NCBI RefSeq assembly: GCF_037152535.1
Contig: NZ_JBBCMA010000009.1
Span: 22,259-86,258, forward strand
DNA length: 64,000 nucleotides
Source of the DNA: Leclercia sp. AS011
GTDB taxonomy: Bacteria; Pseudomonadota; Gammaproteobacteria; Enterobacterales; Enterobacteriaceae
Direction: 5' to 3'
Shown here: positions 53,943 to 63,972 of the stretch, piece after piece
How the letters are laid out: each line of letters begins with the position of its first letter
Numbering within the stretch: the stretch's first letter is position 1
Made by a program: the position numbers and the translations under genes
The notes under the pieces: generated by a model
What the model was told of the DNA's origin: nothing
The model's input: the letters and a program-made list of their open reading frames with translations, nothing else
Database searches by the model: none

Positions 53943-55487
53943 TTAACCTGCCAGGAAGAACCGGAACGCCGGGTTATGGGTCTCATCGTGACAGTCGTAA
54001 CCCAGCTCGTTGAGTCGCGTTTCGAAATCCGGTTCGTGCTCGCCCAGCTCAAACGCCGCCAGCACGCGACCGTAGTCGGTACCATGGCTGCGGTAGTGGA
54101 ACAGGGAGATGTTCCAGTGCGTGCCGAGAGTATGCAGGAACTTCAGCAGCGCACCCGGTGATTCCGGGAACTCGAAGCTGAACAGACGTTCCTGTAACGG
54201 CTTCGACGGACGTCCACCCACCATATAGCGTACGTGCAGCTTCGCCATCTCATCGTCGGAGAGATCGACCACGCTGTAGCTACCGTTGTGCAGCAGGTTG
54301 AGGATCTCTTTACGCTCCTCCAGGCCACGGCTCAGACGCACGCCGACAAAAATGCAGGCATCTTTGGCATCGGCAAAACGGTAGTTAAACTCTGTCACCG
54401 AACGCCCGCCCAGCAGCTGGCAGAACTTGAGGAAGCTGCCCTTCTCTTCCGGGATGGTCACCGCCAGCAGGGCTTCACGCTGCTCCCCCAGCTCGCAGCG
54501 CTCAGACACGTAGCGCAGGCCGTGGAAGTTGACGTTAGCCCCAGAAAGCACATGGGCCAGACGTTCGCCGCGAATGTTGTGCTGGGCGATGTATTTTTTC
54601 ATCCCCGCCAGCGCCAGCGCGCCGGACGGTTCCGCCACCGCACGTACATCCTCGAACAGATCTTTCATCGCTGCGCAGATAGCATCGCTGTCGACGGTAA
54701 TGATGTCATCGAGATACTCCTGGCAGAGACGGAAGGTCTCATCCCCGATGCGTTTCACCGCCACGCCCTCAGCAAACAGCCCGACACGCGGCAGATCCAC
54801 CGGATGCCCGGCATCCAGCGCCGCTTTCAGGCAGGCAGAGTCTTCCGCTTCCACGGCAATGACTTTGATCTGCGGCATCAGCTGCTTGATCAGCACCGCT
54901 ACGCCTGCTGCCAGGCCGCCACCGCCAACCGGCACGAAAATGCGGTCGAGATGGGCGTCCTGCTGCAGTAACTCCAGCGCCAGCGTGCCCTGACCGGCAA
55001 TCACCATCGGGTGATCGAACGGCGGCACCCAGGTGAAACCCTGCTGCTGCGCCAGCTCGATGGCTTTGGCTTTCGCTTCGTCAAAATTGGCACCGTGGAG
55101 CAGCACTTCGCCGCCAAATCCCCGCACCGCATCGACTTTGATATCTGCCGTAGCAACCGGCATCACGATCAGGGCTTTCAACCCCAGTCGCGCAGCAGAA
55201 AACGCCACGCCCTGAGCATGGTTACCCGCGGACGCCGTGATCACACCACGCGCTTTTTGCTCGTCGGTCAGCCCGGCCATCATCGCGTAGGCACCGCGCA
55301 GCTTGAAGCTGTGCACCGGCTGACGGTCTTCGCGCTTCACCAGAATGACGTTATCCAGCCGTGACGACAGCTTGTCCATTTTTTGCAGCGGCGTTACCTG
55401 CACCGCTTCATAGACCGGCGCACGCAGCACCGCCCGGAGATACTCTGCCCCCTCAGGGGCAGACGATAAGGGTTGGGATTCGGCCAT
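53943..55487 (-). CDS. ilvA: Threonine deaminase (biosynthetic)
   Basis: 514 residues from the ATG at 55485-55487 (MAESQPLSSAPEGAEYL), the E. coli length; ATG at 55490 is also possible and would give TAATG coupling to ilvD. PLP lysine in HSFKLRGAYAMM near residue 62, phosphate loop VPVGGGGLAAGV, and two C-terminal ACT-like domains with the isoleucine/valine effector sites. First step of isoleucine synthesis. Confidence 0.97.
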   Translation of the reverse strand: MAESQPLSSAPEGAEYLRAVLRAPVYEAVQVTPLQKMDKLSSRLDNVILVKREDRQPVHSFKLRGAYAMMAGLTDEQKARGVITASAGNHAQGVAFSAARLGLKALIVMPVATADIKVDAVRGFGGEVLLHGANFDEAKAKAIELAQQQGFTWVPPFDHPMVIAGQGTLALELLQQDAHLDRIFVPVGGGGLAAGVAVLIKQLMPQIKVIAVEAEDSACLKAALDAGHPVDLPRVGLFAEGVAVKRIGDETFRLCQEYLDDIITVDSDAICAAMKDLFEDVRAVAEPSGALALAGMKKYIAQHNIRGERLAHVLSGANVNFHGLRYVSERCELGEQREALLAVTIPEEKGSFLKFCQLLGGRSVTEFNYRFADAKDACIFVGVRLSRGLEERKEILNLLHNGSYSVVDLSDDEMAKLHVRYMVGGRPSKPLQERLFSFEFPESPGALLKFLHTLGTHWNISLFHYRSHGTDYGRVLAAFELGEHEPDFETRLNELGYDCHDETHNPAFRFFLAG

Positions 55488-55489
55488 CA

Positions 55490-57340
55490 TTAGCCCCCAA
55501 GCTTGGATTTATCGCGCACAGCGCCTTTATCCGCACTGGTGGCAAGGGTGGCATAGGCACGCAGGGCGAAGGAGACTTCGCGCTGACGATCTTTTGGCGT
55601 CCAGGCTTTGTCGCCGCGGGCTTCCTGCGCTTCACGACGGGCCGCAATCTCCTGGTCGCTCAGCTTCAGCTGAATACCGCGATTCGGAATGTCGATTTCA
55701 ATCAGATCGCCATCTTCAATGATCGCGATATTGCCGCCGCTGGCTGCTTCCGGCGAAACGTGGCCGATAGAGAGACCGGAAGTCCCGCCGGAGAAACGCC
55801 CGTCGGTGATCAGCGCGCAGGCTTTACCGAGGCCCATGGATTTCAGGAAGGTGGTCGGGTAGAGCATCTCCTGCATCCCCGGCCCGCCTTTCGGTCCTTC
55901 GTAGCGGATCACGACCACATCACCAGCAACCACTTTGCCGCCGAGGATCGCTTCTACCGCATCGTCCTGGCTTTCGTACACTTTCGCCGGGCCGGTAAAT
56001 TTCAGGATGCTGTCGTCCACACCTGCGGTTTTAACGATACAGCCGTTTTCCGCGAAGTTGCCGTACAGAACCGCCAGTCCGCCGTCTTTGCTGTAGGCAT
56101 TTTCCAGCGAGCGAATGCAACCTTCCGCGCGATCGTCATCCAGGCTATCCCAGCGGCAGTCCTGCGAGAATGCCTGCGTGGTGCGAATACCGGCCGGGCC
56201 GGCGCGGAACATTTTTTTCACTGATTCATCTTTGGTCAGCATCACGTCGTACTGATCCAGGGCCTGCGGCAGCGTCAGACCCAGCACGTTTTTCACTTCC
56301 CGGTTCATCAGCCCGGCGCGATCCAGCTCGCCGAGGATCCCCAGCACGCCACCGGCGCGGTGAACATCTTCCATATGGTATTTCTGCGTGCTCGGCGCAA
56401 CCTTACACAGCTGCGGCACCTTGCGGGACAGCTTGTCGATATCACTCATGGTGAAATCGATCTCCGCTTCCTGCGCGGCGGCCAGCAGGTGCAGAACGGT
56501 GTTGGTGGAACCGCCCATGGCGATATCCAGGGTCATGGCGTTTTCAAACGCTGCTTTGCTGGCGATATTGCGCGGCAGTGCGCTGGCATCGTCCTGCTCG
56601 TAGTAACGTTTGGTCAGTTCAACGATGCGTTTACCGGCGTTGATAAACAGCTCTTTACGATCGGCGTGGGTCGCCAGCAGCGAGCCGTTGCCCGGCTGAG
56701 ACAGCCCCAGCGCTTCGGTCAGGCAGTTCATGGAGTTCGCGGTGAACATCCCGGAGCAGGAGCCGCAGGTCGGACACGCGGAGCGTTCCACCTGATCGCT
56801 CTGCTCGTCGGAGACTTTCGGATCGGCGCCCTGAATCATCGCATCGACCAGATCGAGCTTGATGATCTTATCGGAAAGCTTGGTTTTACCCGCTTCCATC
56901 GGGCCACCGGAGACGAAGATCACCGGAATGTTCAGGCGCAGGGAGGCCATCAGCATCCCCGGGGTGATTTTGTCGCAGTTGGAGATGCAGACCATCGCAT
57001 CGGCACAGTGGGCGTTAACCATGTACTCCACCGAGTCGGCAATCAGCTCGCGCGACGGCAGTGAATAAAGCATGCCCCCGTGCCCCATTGCGATCCCGTC
57101 ATCAACGGCGATAGTGTTGAACTCTTTTGCCACGCCGCCGGAGGCTTCAATCTGCTCGGCAACCAGCTTCCCGAGATCGCGCAGGTGCACGTGGCCCGGA
57201 ACAAACTGGGTAAAAGAGTTGACCACGGCGATGATCGGTTTCCCGAAGTCGGCGTCGGTCATTCCGGTGGCGCGCCACAGCGCGCGGGCACCCGCCATGT
57301 TGCGGCCGTGAGTGGTGGTGGCGGAACGGTACTTAGGCAT
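55490..57340 (-). CDS. ilvD: Dihydroxy-acid dehydratase
   Basis: 616 residues. Fe-S cluster cysteines in [13 protein letters not shown] and [39 protein letters not shown] at the C-terminal end. Dehydrates the dihydroxy acids of valine and isoleucine pathways. 60 bases downstream of ilvE; its stop touches the ilvA start. Confidence 0.98.
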   Translation of the reverse strand: MPKYRSATTTHGRNMAGARALWRATGMTDADFGKPIIAVVNSFTQFVPGHVHLRDLGKLVAEQIEASGGVAKEFNTIAVDDGIAMGHGGMLYSLPSRELIADSVEYMVNAHCADAMVCISNCDKITPGMLMASLRLNIPVIFVSGGPMEAGKTKLSDKIIKLDLVDAMIQGADPKVSDEQSDQVERSACPTCGSCSGMFTANSMNCLTEALGLSQPGNGSLLATHADRKELFINAGKRIVELTKRYYEQDDASALPRNIASKAAFENAMTLDIAMGGSTNTVLHLLAAAQEAEIDFTMSDIDKLSRKVPQLCKVAPSTQKYHMEDVHRAGGVLGILGELDRAGLMNREVKNVLGLTLPQALDQYDVMLTKDESVKKMFRAGPAGIRTTQAFSQDCRWDSLDDDRAEGCIRSLENAYSKDGGLAVLYGNFAENGCIVKTAGVDDSILKFTGPAKVYESQDDAVEAILGGKVVAGDVVVIRYEGPKGGPGMQEMLYPTTFLKSMGLGKACALITDGRFSGGTSGLSIGHVSPEAASGGNIAIIEDGDLIEIDIPNRGIQLKLSDQEIAARREAQEARGDKAWTPKDRQREVSFALRAYATLATSADKGAVRDKSKLGG

Positions 57341-57400
57341 GCGTTATTTACTCCCGTCTATCTGGTAAATGGGACGGTGCGTGCCGTCCCATATTTATGC

Positions 57401-58330
57401 TTATTGATTAACCTGATCCAACCAACCCCATTTATCTTCGGTTTCACCGGTAAAGAGGCCAAAGAATGCTTCCTGGATACGTTTGGTCACCGGACCACGG
57501 CGGCCTTCGCCCACCTGGATGCCGTCAACGCTGCGTACCGGCGTAATTTCTGCTGCGGTACCGGACATAAAGACTTCATCGGCCAGGTACAGGGATTCGC
57601 GGGACAGTACCTGCTCGCGCACTTCGATACCCAGATCCTGCGCCAGCTTGATGATGGCGTCACGGGTGATGCCCGGCAGGGCTGAAGAGGTAAATGGCGG
57701 GGTGAACAGAATGCCATCTTTCACTTCGAACAGGTTCTCGCCTGCGCCTTCCGAGATGTAGCCATTCACATCCAGGGCGATACCTTCCTGATAGCCATGG
57801 CGACGCGCTTCGCTGCCAACCAGCAGGGAGGAGAGGTAATTACCGCCCGCTTTGGCTGCGGTCGGGATAGTGTTTGGTGCTACACGGTTCCAGGAGGAAA
57901 CCATCGCGTCGATCCCCTGCTCCAGCGCTTCTGCGCCGAGATAGGCTCCCCACGGGAACGCGGCGATGATCACATCGGTGGTGTAACCGGCTGGCGGGTT
58001 AACGCCCATGCCAACATCGCCCACGAATACCAGAGGACGGATATAGGCGCTGGTCAGGTTGTTTTTGCGCAGTACAGCGCGGCAAGCTTCCATCAGCTCG
58101 TCAACGCTCTGGGACACCGGGAAACGATAAATTTTGGCTGAATCACGCAGACGCTGCATGTGTTCGCGATGGCGGAACACCACCGGGCCTTTGTGTGAGT
58201 CGTAGCAACGGATGCCTTCAAAAACAGACGTACCGTAGTGAAGCGCGTGGGACATCACGTGGACTTTAGCGTCCTCCCAGCGAATCATCTCACCATTGGA
58301 CCAAATGAAATCAGCTTTTTTCGTCGTCAT
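57401..58330 (-). CDS. ilvE: Branched-chain amino acid aminotransferase
   Basis: 309 residues, fold-type IV PLP enzyme. The PLP lysine is in PTAAKAGGNYLSSLL near residue 160; SALPGITRDAIIKLA and FMSGTAAEITPV are typical. Last step of valine, leucine and isoleucine synthesis. 17 bases after ilvM. Confidence 0.98.
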   Translation of the reverse strand: MTTKKADFIWSNGEMIRWEDAKVHVMSHALHYGTSVFEGIRCYDSHKGPVVFRHREHMQRLRDSAKIYRFPVSQSVDELMEACRAVLRKNNLTSAYIRPLVFVGDVGMGVNPPAGYTTDVIIAAFPWGAYLGAEALEQGIDAMVSSWNRVAPNTIPTAAKAGGNYLSSLLVGSEARRHGYQEGIALDVNGYISEGAGENLFEVKDGILFTPPFTSSALPGITRDAIIKLAQDLGIEVREQVLSRESLYLADEVFMSGTAAEITPVRSVDGIQVGEGRRGPVTKRIQEAFFGLFTGETEDKWGWLDQVNQ

Positions 58331-58347
58331 TTTTCTTCCTATTGCGC

Positions 58348-58617
58348 TCAGGCGCGAATTTGTTGTGTTTGTGATGTAGCGGCACGCTGCTGGATATCGA
58401 CCCGGGCGACGTCGACCAGTTTGCTCAACTGGCTAAACAGTAATTCGACGGGCCGCTGACTGGCAACGGTCAATTCTATATTTATGTTTTGCGCATCGGT
58501 GGCGGTTTCCATGTTCATGGAACAGATCTGGAACCCACGATGGCGCACCACGCGCAATACACGTTCTAATGTTTCCGGATTGAAGCGAGCCTGCACGGCG
58601 ACCTGATGTTGCATCAT
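58348..58617 (-). CDS. ilvM: Acetolactate synthase II small subunit
   Basis: 89 residues with an ACT domain: [26 protein letters not shown]. Two residues longer than E. coli IlvM at the C-terminus. It overlaps the ilvG stop by four bases (ATGA, with a second Met codon directly following), so the two subunits are translationally coupled. Confidence 0.96.
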   Translation of the reverse strand: MMQHQVAVQARFNPETLERVLRVVRHRGFQICSMNMETATDAQNINIELTVASQRPVELLFSQLSKLVDVARVDIQQRAATSQTQQIRA

Positions 58618-60260
58618 GATAATTTCTCCAGCATTTGTGAGTTACTGGCGCCGGGCGGCACCAACGGCCAGACATTCTCAAGTTCGTCGATTGAGACATG
58701 AAGCAGGTAAGGCCCCTTGCTTGACAGCATTTCATCAAGTGCCGCTTCAACCTGGTCTTTACGGGTGATGTGCTGACCAGGGATGCCGAAGGCGCTGGCC
58801 AGAACAAGGAAATCGGGGTTATCGGTCAGGGTGGTTTCGCTGTAACGCTCCTGGAAGAAGAGCTGCTGCCACTGGCGCACCATGCCTAAACGTTGGTTAT
58901 CCAGCAGCACGATTTTCACCGGCAACTGCTTACGCTTGATGGTGCCCAGCTCCTGGACATTCATCATGAAGGAGCCGTCACCGGAGATGCAGATTACCGT
59001 ATCGTCCGGGCGCGCCACCTGGGCACCCACCGCAGCTGGCAAGCCGAAGCCCATGGTGCCTAAACCGCTTGAGGTGATGAAGTTTTCCGGACGCGTGTAG
59101 GTCATGTGCTGGGCTGACCACATCTGATGCTGCCCCACGTCGGTGGTCACTACGCTGTCCGTCGGTTTGCGATCTGACAGCTGTTTCAGCAGCAACGGAG
59201 CATAGATGGCGTCACCCGGATGGTCATAGCGCCAGGCGTGTTCACGGCGCATCTCCGCCGCGTGTTGACGCCACGCATCGATGGCTAAAGGTTGCTGTAA
59301 CGCAGGCAGCAACGCATTAAGATCGCCCTGCAAGGCCACGTGCGCCTGACGGAGCTTATTCATCTCTGCCGGGTCGATATCCATATGAATGACGTTGGCA
59401 TTCGGTGCGAAGGTATTCAACTTGCCGGTTACGCGGTCATCGAAACGCGCGCCCACGGCGATCAGCAGGTCGCACTCCTGCACGGCGAGGTTAGCGGCTT
59501 TGGTGCCGTGCATCCCCAGCATGCCGAGATAGTACGGGTAGTCGGCATCCACCGCGCCCAGCCCTTTCAACGTGCAGGCTGCTGGCATCTGGGTGGTAGC
59601 GATAAATTCACGCAGGGCCGGAACCGCCTGAGCCATCCCGACACCGCCGCCCACATACAGGATCGGCTTTTGCGCGTGGGCCAGCATCTGACTGGCTTCA
59701 CTGACTTCGGCAAACGGGAATGCATCCTCATTCTCCACGGTGGAGAAGTGCGGCTCCAGATCGCCCAGAGCAATCTGAATATCTTTTGGGATATCAACCA
59801 GAACCGGGCCAGGACGGCCTGAGTTTGCCACCTCGAAAGCTTCCGCCATGACGCGCGGCAGCTCTTCCAGGGATTGCACGAGGAAGCTGTGTTTCGTACA
59901 AGCCAGTGACAAACCGAGAACGTCCACTTCCTGGAACGCATCGGTTCCGATGAAAGGAGAAGCGACCTGGCCAGTGATGGCCACAACGGGTACGGAATCG
60001 AGCAGCGCGTCAGCCAGGCCGGTGATGAGGTTAGTTGCGCCCGGTCCGGAAGTCGCCATGCAGACGCCGGTTTTCCCGGTTGCACGCGCATAGCCAATGG
60101 CCGCCATCGCCGCGCCCTGCTCGTGTCGGCACAACAGATGTTCCACGCCGCCGTCATACAACGCATCGTAAATCGGCATAATTGCGCCGCCCGGGTAACC
60201 GAAGATGGTATCGACTCCCTGCGCTCGCAACGCATGTACTACCCACTGTGCGCCATTCAT
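58614..60260 (-). CDS. ilvG: Acetolactate synthase II large subunit (intact)
   Basis: 548 residues in one continuous frame. ThDP glutamate region [19 protein letters not shown] with [20 protein letters not shown]; metal-ThDP motif [17 protein letters not shown]. Makes acetolactate and acetohydroxybutyrate; the isozyme II family is insensitive to valine. E. coli K-12 carries a frameshift in this gene; this one is complete. Expression is set by ilvL attenuation. Confidence 0.98.
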   Translation of the reverse strand: MNGAQWVVHALRAQGVDTIFGYPGGAIMPIYDALYDGGVEHLLCRHEQGAAMAAIGYARATGKTGVCMATSGPGATNLITGLADALLDSVPVVAITGQVASPFIGTDAFQEVDVLGLSLACTKHSFLVQSLEELPRVMAEAFEVANSGRPGPVLVDIPKDIQIALGDLEPHFSTVENEDAFPFAEVSEASQMLAHAQKPILYVGGGVGMAQAVPALREFIATTQMPAACTLKGLGAVDADYPYYLGMLGMHGTKAANLAVQECDLLIAVGARFDDRVTGKLNTFAPNANVIHMDIDPAEMNKLRQAHVALQGDLNALLPALQQPLAIDAWRQHAAEMRREHAWRYDHPGDAIYAPLLLKQLSDRKPTDSVVTTDVGQHQMWSAQHMTYTRPENFITSSGLGTMGFGLPAAVGAQVARPDDTVICISGDGSFMMNVQELGTIKRKQLPVKIVLLDNQRLGMVRQWQQLFFQERYSETTLTDNPDFLVLASAFGIPGQHITRKDQVEAALDEMLSSKGPYLLHVSIDELENVWPLVPPGASNSQMLEKLS

Positions 60261-60344
60261 AGTTACTTCCCCGTCGTAAATCGGGAGAAACAGAATTTTA
60301 TGCTACTACTCATCATCTGTTCCTCGCTTATGTTTTTAAGGTCA

Positions 60345-60380
60345 TAAAAAAACCCCCGGACCTTTCGGTGCGGGGGTCTT
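60345..60380 (-). terminator. Attenuator terminator before ilvG
   Basis: On the minus strand acccccg and cgggggt enclose a short loop (caccgaaaggtc) and are followed by TTTTTTT. It lies between the ilvL stop and ilvG, in the usual place for the attenuator of ilvGMEDA. Confidence 0.93.
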
Positions 60381-60400
60381 AGTTCGTTAAGGCTTGATTA

Positions 60401-60499
60401 TTAAGCCTTTCCTCGTCCAAGTGCAGCCCCGCACGGTGGGATAATAATCACCACCACGCTAATCACGACCAGGCTAATCACTCGTAGAAGGGCTGTCAT
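60401..60499 (-). CDS. ilvL: Leader peptide of ilvGMEDA
   Basis: 32 residues, MTALLRVISLVVISVVVIII then PPCGAALGRGKA, the E. coli IlvL sequence as I know it. Rich in Ile, Val and Leu codons: translation stalls when these charged tRNAs are scarce, preventing the terminator. Too short for many gene finders. Confidence 0.96.
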   Translation of the reverse strand: MTALLRVISLVVISVVVIIIPPCGAALGRGKA

Positions 60500-60842
60500 T
60501 TTCTGTTCTTTTTGCATCTTGTTCGAAGGAATACCTAAAGAGTTATCACAGATATCGAGACGAACACAACATTTTTTTATAATTCACTTTCTTATTACGC
60601 TAATAGTTTAGATAAAAATCATTGTTTTTTATGACAAAAATAGAAAATGAATTATTTTCATTTTTTTGCTACTCCGCAAAGGCTGAGAAGTAAGGCTTAT
60701 GACGCTTTGCGAGCAGCCTTCCATAGCAATGAAAAGATTACAATTTCGGAGAAATATTGAGGAACAGGCCGCGTAAAAACGCAATTTGTCGATAAAAAAT
60801 GGAACCGCATGGTGACATAGTGGCGCTTCAAGGAGGCTCGTT
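60500..60842. promoter_or_regulatory. ilvL-yifB intergenic region
   Basis: A 343-base AT-rich stretch with no ORF of note. It must hold the ilvGMEDA promoter (minus) and the yifB promoter (plus). Long A/T tracts at 60570-60660 suggest an IHF/UP-element type region, known upstream of ilvGMEDA in E. coli; I cannot assign exact -35/-10 boxes with confidence. The yifB ribosome site is aaggagg, 60829-60835. Confidence 0.5.
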
Positions 60843-62363
60843 ATGTCACTGTCGGTTGTTTACACCCGCGCTGCCTTAGGCGTTAAAGCGCCGCTTATTA
60901 CCGTTGAAGTTCATCTCAGTAATGGTCTGCCAGGCTTAACGTTGGTCGGCCTGCCGGAAACTACCGTCAAGGAAGCGAGAGACCGGGTACGCAGCGCAAT
61001 CATTAATAGCGGTTATACCTTTCCGGCTAAAAAAATCACCATTAATCTGGCACCTGCCGATTTACCCAAAGAAGGTGGGCGATATGATTTACCTATCGCC
61101 ATTGCGCTTCTCGCCGCCTCTGAGCAGCTCTCCCCTTCCAGACTAAACGCATATGAGCTTGTAGGTGAACTGGCGCTTACAGGCGCATTAAGAGGGGTTC
61201 CTGGCGCGATATCCGGTGCCCTGGCGGCCATTCAGGCTGGCCGGGAGATTATTGTCGCCAACGATAACGCTGCCGAAGTCAGCCTTATCGAACAAAAAGG
61301 CTGTTTAGTAGCAGAGCACCTGCAGGAAGTCTGCGCCTTTCTTGAGGGCCGCCACGAGCTGGCTGCGCCCGTGCAGGCGCCGTTTGTGGTTGAAAATAAC
61401 CATCAGGACATCAGCGATATCATCGGGCAGGAGCAGGGGAAACGGGCGCTGGAGATCACCGCGGCAGGCGCGCATAACCTTCTTCTGATTGGTCCACCCG
61501 GCACCGGTAAAACTATGCTCGCGAGCCGGCTTAATGGCTTACTGCCGCCGCTCAGCAACCATGAGGCCCTGGAGAGCGCGGCAATCGTCAGTCTGGTCAA
61601 TGCCACATCGATGTATAAACAGTGGCGTCAGCGTCCCTTTCGCGCCCCGCACCATAGCGCCTCGCTCGTGGCCATGGTGGGCGGAGGCGCTATCCCCGCG
61701 CCGGGAGAGATCTCGCTGGCGCACAATGGCATTCTCTTTCTGGACGAGTTACCCGAGTTTGAACGCCGCGTGCTGGATGCCTTACGCGAACCTATCGAAT
61801 CGGGGCAGATTAATATCTCCCGTACCCGCGCCAAAATCAGCTATCCGGCTCGCTTCCAGCTTATCGCCGCCATGAATCCCAGCCCAACGGGACACTACCA
61901 GGGTAACCATAACCGTTGTTCACCTGAACAGACGCTACGCTATCTGGGCCGCTTATCGGGCCCGTTCCTCGATCGCTTCGATTTATCGCTCGAGATCCCG
62001 CTCCCACCGCCAGGGTTGCTAAGCCAGGCGCACAGAGCAGGAGAAACCAGCCTTACGGTGCGAAACAGAGTGCTCGCCGCACAGGAGCGGCAGCGGGTGC
62101 GGCAGAACAAACTCAATGCCCATCTGGATAATGCGGAGATCCGCAGATTTTGCCCACTTCAGGAAGAGGATGCCCTGTGGCTGGAAGAGACCCTTACCCG
62201 ATTCGGCCTGTCGGTGCGGGCATGGCAACGACTGCTAAAGGTAGCCCGCACGATTGCCGATCTGGAAGAGAGTGAAAAGATTGGACGCAGGCACCTGCAG
62301 GAAGCCCTGAGTTATCGTGCTATCGATCGTCTGCTGTTGCACCTGCAAAAGATGCTGGAATGA
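60843..62363 (+). CDS. yifB: YifB/ComM-family AAA ATPase
   Basis: 506 residues, Mg-chelatase-like. N-terminal Lon-type S5 fold (SLSVVYTRAALGVKAPLITVEVHLSNGLPGLTLVGLPE), Walker A GPPGTGKTMLASRLNGLLP, Walker B ILFLDELPEF, and the C-terminal NDAEIRRFCPL-like region (LDNAEIRRFCPLQEEDAL). Vibrio ComM is a branch-migration helicase that aids recombination of incoming DNA; the enterobacterial function is less clear. Confidence 0.96.
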   Translation: MSLSVVYTRAALGVKAPLITVEVHLSNGLPGLTLVGLPETTVKEARDRVRSAIINSGYTFPAKKITINLAPADLPKEGGRYDLPIAIALLAASEQLSPSRLNAYELVGELALTGALRGVPGAISGALAAIQAGREIIVANDNAAEVSLIEQKGCLVAEHLQEVCAFLEGRHELAAPVQAPFVVENNHQDISDIIGQEQGKRALEITAAGAHNLLLIGPPGTGKTMLASRLNGLLPPLSNHEALESAAIVSLVNATSMYKQWRQRPFRAPHHSASLVAMVGGGAIPAPGEISLAHNGILFLDELPEFERRVLDALREPIESGQINISRTRAKISYPARFQLIAAMNPSPTGHYQGNHNRCSPEQTLRYLGRLSGPFLDRFDLSLEIPLPPPGLLSQAHRAGETSLTVRNRVLAAQERQRVRQNKLNAHLDNAEIRRFCPLQEEDALWLEETLTRFGLSVRAWQRLLKVARTIADLEESEKIGRRHLQEALSYRAIDRLLLHLQKMLE

Positions 62364-62366
62364 AAA

Positions 62367-62390
62367 AAGGGGCCGCAGCCCCTTCTTCTT
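62367..62390. terminator. Bidirectional terminator between yifB and maoP
   Basis: aaggggc-cgca-gcccctt is a 7-bp stem flanked by A-run on the left and TTCTTCTT on the right, so it can end yifB (plus) and maoP (minus). It overlaps the last base of maoP's stop region. Confidence 0.82.
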
Positions 62391-62727
62391 AATCGTCTGA
62401 TTCGGTGTAGTCTTCCGCACCTTCCATCTGTGGTTTACCACCAGACAGGGTATGGAAACGCTTTGGACGTTTGATACGTGCCATATACTTGATCCAGACG
62501 CGCTCCGCTTCCGTTACCGGCTCACGCTCGCCACGGCAGACGGCAACAAACGATTTTTCGTCTTCAGTGGAGGGTTCGCGTTTTCCCAAATCCAGTTCAT
62601 TGAAAGCATAACCGTGGCGCTCAAGCAGTTGTGCTTCTTTGATGGTGAAATCACCATGGCGAGAAAATCCGCGTGGATAATTTTTATTGTCGAAAAAACG
62701 ATTAGTCGTCGTAAAGCTTTCCGCCAT
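62389..62727 (-). CDS. maoP: MaoP (YifE), Ori macrodomain organiser
   Basis: 112 residues, nearly the E. coli Yif[41 protein letters not shown] and [22 protein letters not shown]; the C-terminus is acidic ([11 protein letters not shown]). E. coli MaoP with the cis-site maoS limits long-range contacts of the Ori macrodomain. Divergent from hdfR; a maoS copy, if present, should lie nearby but I could not identify it. Confidence 0.94.
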   Translation of the reverse strand: MAESFTTTNRFFDNKNYPRGFSRHGDFTIKEAQLLERHGYAFNELDLGKREPSTEDEKSFVAVCRGEREPVTEAERVWIKYMARIKRPKRFHTLSGGKPQMEGAEDYTESDD

Positions 62728-62845
62728 CCTACACGCTCCTATATCTTTGGCCGAGCTATTTATGGCGCGGAGTATTAGTTACGCTTGACAGAGCGTCCAA
62801 CAAAACATTTAAATCATAACGACAAATTATTTTGCGGAGAAAACC

Positions 62846-63667
62846 GTGGATACGGAATTGCTAAAAACTTTCCTCGAAGTGAGCAGAACTCGCCACTTCG
62901 GGCGCGCCGCAGAAGCGCTTTATCTGACGCAGTCGGCGGTAAGCTTTCGTATTCGTCAGCTTGAAAATCAGCTTGGGGTGAACCTCTTCACCCGCCATCG
63001 CAACAACATTCGCTTAACGCCAGCAGGTGAAAAGCTTCTGCCCTACGCAGAAACCCTGATGAATACCTGGCAGGCCGCGCGCAAAGAGGTTGCCCATACC
63101 TCAAAGCACAACGAGTTTTCCATCGGTGCCAGCGCCTCTTTATGGGAATGCATGCTCAGCCCCTGGCTGAGCCGGTTGTATGGATCTCACGGACAGCTGC
63201 AGTTTGAGGCCCGCATTGCGCAGCGGCAGTCGCTGGTGAAGCAGTTACATGAACGCCAGCTGGATCTACTGATCACCACCGAAGCCCCGAAAATGGATGA
63301 ATTCAGCAGCCAGGTCCTCGGACAGTTCACCCTTGCGCTTTATGCTGCTGAGCCTTCGGCGATGAAAAGCGACCTGAACTATCTGCGACTCGAATGGGGG
63401 CCCGATTTTCAGCCGCATGAGGCCGGTTTGATTGCCATTGACGATGTGCCGGTCCTGACAACCAGTTCTGCGGAGATAGCCTGCCAGCAGCTTGCATCGC
63501 TAAAAGGTTGCACCTGGTTGCCACAGCGCTGGGCCAGCCGGAAAGCCGACCTGTACACGGTGACGGATTCAGCTCTGATCCAGAGGCCACTGTATGCCAT
63601 CTGGCTGCAGAACAGCGACAAGCAAGGGCAAATCAAAGATCTGCTTAAAATCAATGTGATGGATTAA
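62846..63667 (+). CDS. hdfR: LysR-type regulator HdfR
   Basis: 273 residues with a GTG start after aaaacc. The N-terminal DNA-binding part ([39 protein letters not shown]) is nearly invariant; the effector domain is a few residues shorter and more variable than E. coli HdfR (279). HdfR represses the flagellar flhDC operon and affects gltBD. Confidence 0.95.
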   Translation: MDTELLKTFLEVSRTRHFGRAAEALYLTQSAVSFRIRQLENQLGVNLFTRHRNNIRLTPAGEKLLPYAETLMNTWQAARKEVAHTSKHNEFSIGASASLWECMLSPWLSRLYGSHGQLQFEARIAQRQSLVKQLHERQLDLLITTEAPKMDEFSSQVLGQFTLALYAAEPSAMKSDLNYLRLEWGPDFQPHEAGLIAIDDVPVLTTSSAEIACQQLASLKGCTWLPQRWASRKADLYTVTDSALIQRPLYAIWLQNSDKQGQIKDLLKINVMD

Positions 63668-63730
63668 GGGATATGTTGCAGGGACGCAGCGCTAAGATAC
63701 AACAGAGAGAGGGTTTTGCTTTCTGACAGG

Positions 63731-63761
63731 CAAAAAAAAATCCTTTGCCGAAGCAAAGGAT
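63731..63761 (-). terminator. Terminator after tRNA-Trp
   Basis: On the minus strand atcctttgc-ttcg-gcaaaggat is followed by nine T. It starts nine bases beyond the trpT CCA end and ends the transcript coming from the right, presumably an rrn operon. Confidence 0.93.
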
Positions 63762-63769
63762 CCTTTATA

Positions 63770-63845
63770 TGGCAGGGGCGGAGAGACTCGAACTCGCGAC
63801 ACCCGGTTTTGGAGACCGGTGCTCTACCAACTGAGCTACGCCCCT
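63770..63845 (-). tRNA. trpT: tRNA-Trp (CCA)
   Basis: 76 nt with encoded 3' CCA; anticodon CCA in gtctccaaaac; acceptor stem aggggcg. In E. coli aspT and trpT follow the 5S gene of rrnC and precede hdfR; the same order is seen here. Confidence 0.97.
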
Positions 63846-63858
63846 AAATTTCTTACTA

Positions 63859-63885
63859 CTAAGCCTGCTAATGTAGCAGGCTTAG
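63859..63885. other. Intergenic hairpin between tRNA-Asp and tRNA-Trp
   Basis: ctaagcctgcta-atg-tagcaggcttag is a perfect 12-bp stem with a three-base loop, 14 bases from trpT and 11 from aspT. No T-run follows on the minus strand, so it is more likely an RNA processing or spacing element than a terminator. Confidence 0.7.
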
Positions 63886-63895
63886 TTTAAATAGG

Positions 63896-63972
63896 TGGCG
63901 GAACGGACGGGACTCGAACCCGCGACCCCCTGCGTGACAGGCAGGTATTCTAACCGACTGAACTACCGCTCC
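63896..63972 (-). tRNA. aspT: tRNA-Asp (GTC)
   Basis: 77 nt with encoded CCA; anticodon GTC in cctgtcacg; acceptor stem ggagcgg. Its upstream neighbour in E. coli is the 5S rRNA of rrnC, so an rRNA operon probably starts just past the right edge of the window. Confidence 0.97.

Noticed and set aside
62846..63667. hdfR as a truncated gene
   Set aside because: It is six residues shorter than in E. coli, due to a small internal deletion in a variable segment and a shorter C-terminus; reading frame and domains are complete.
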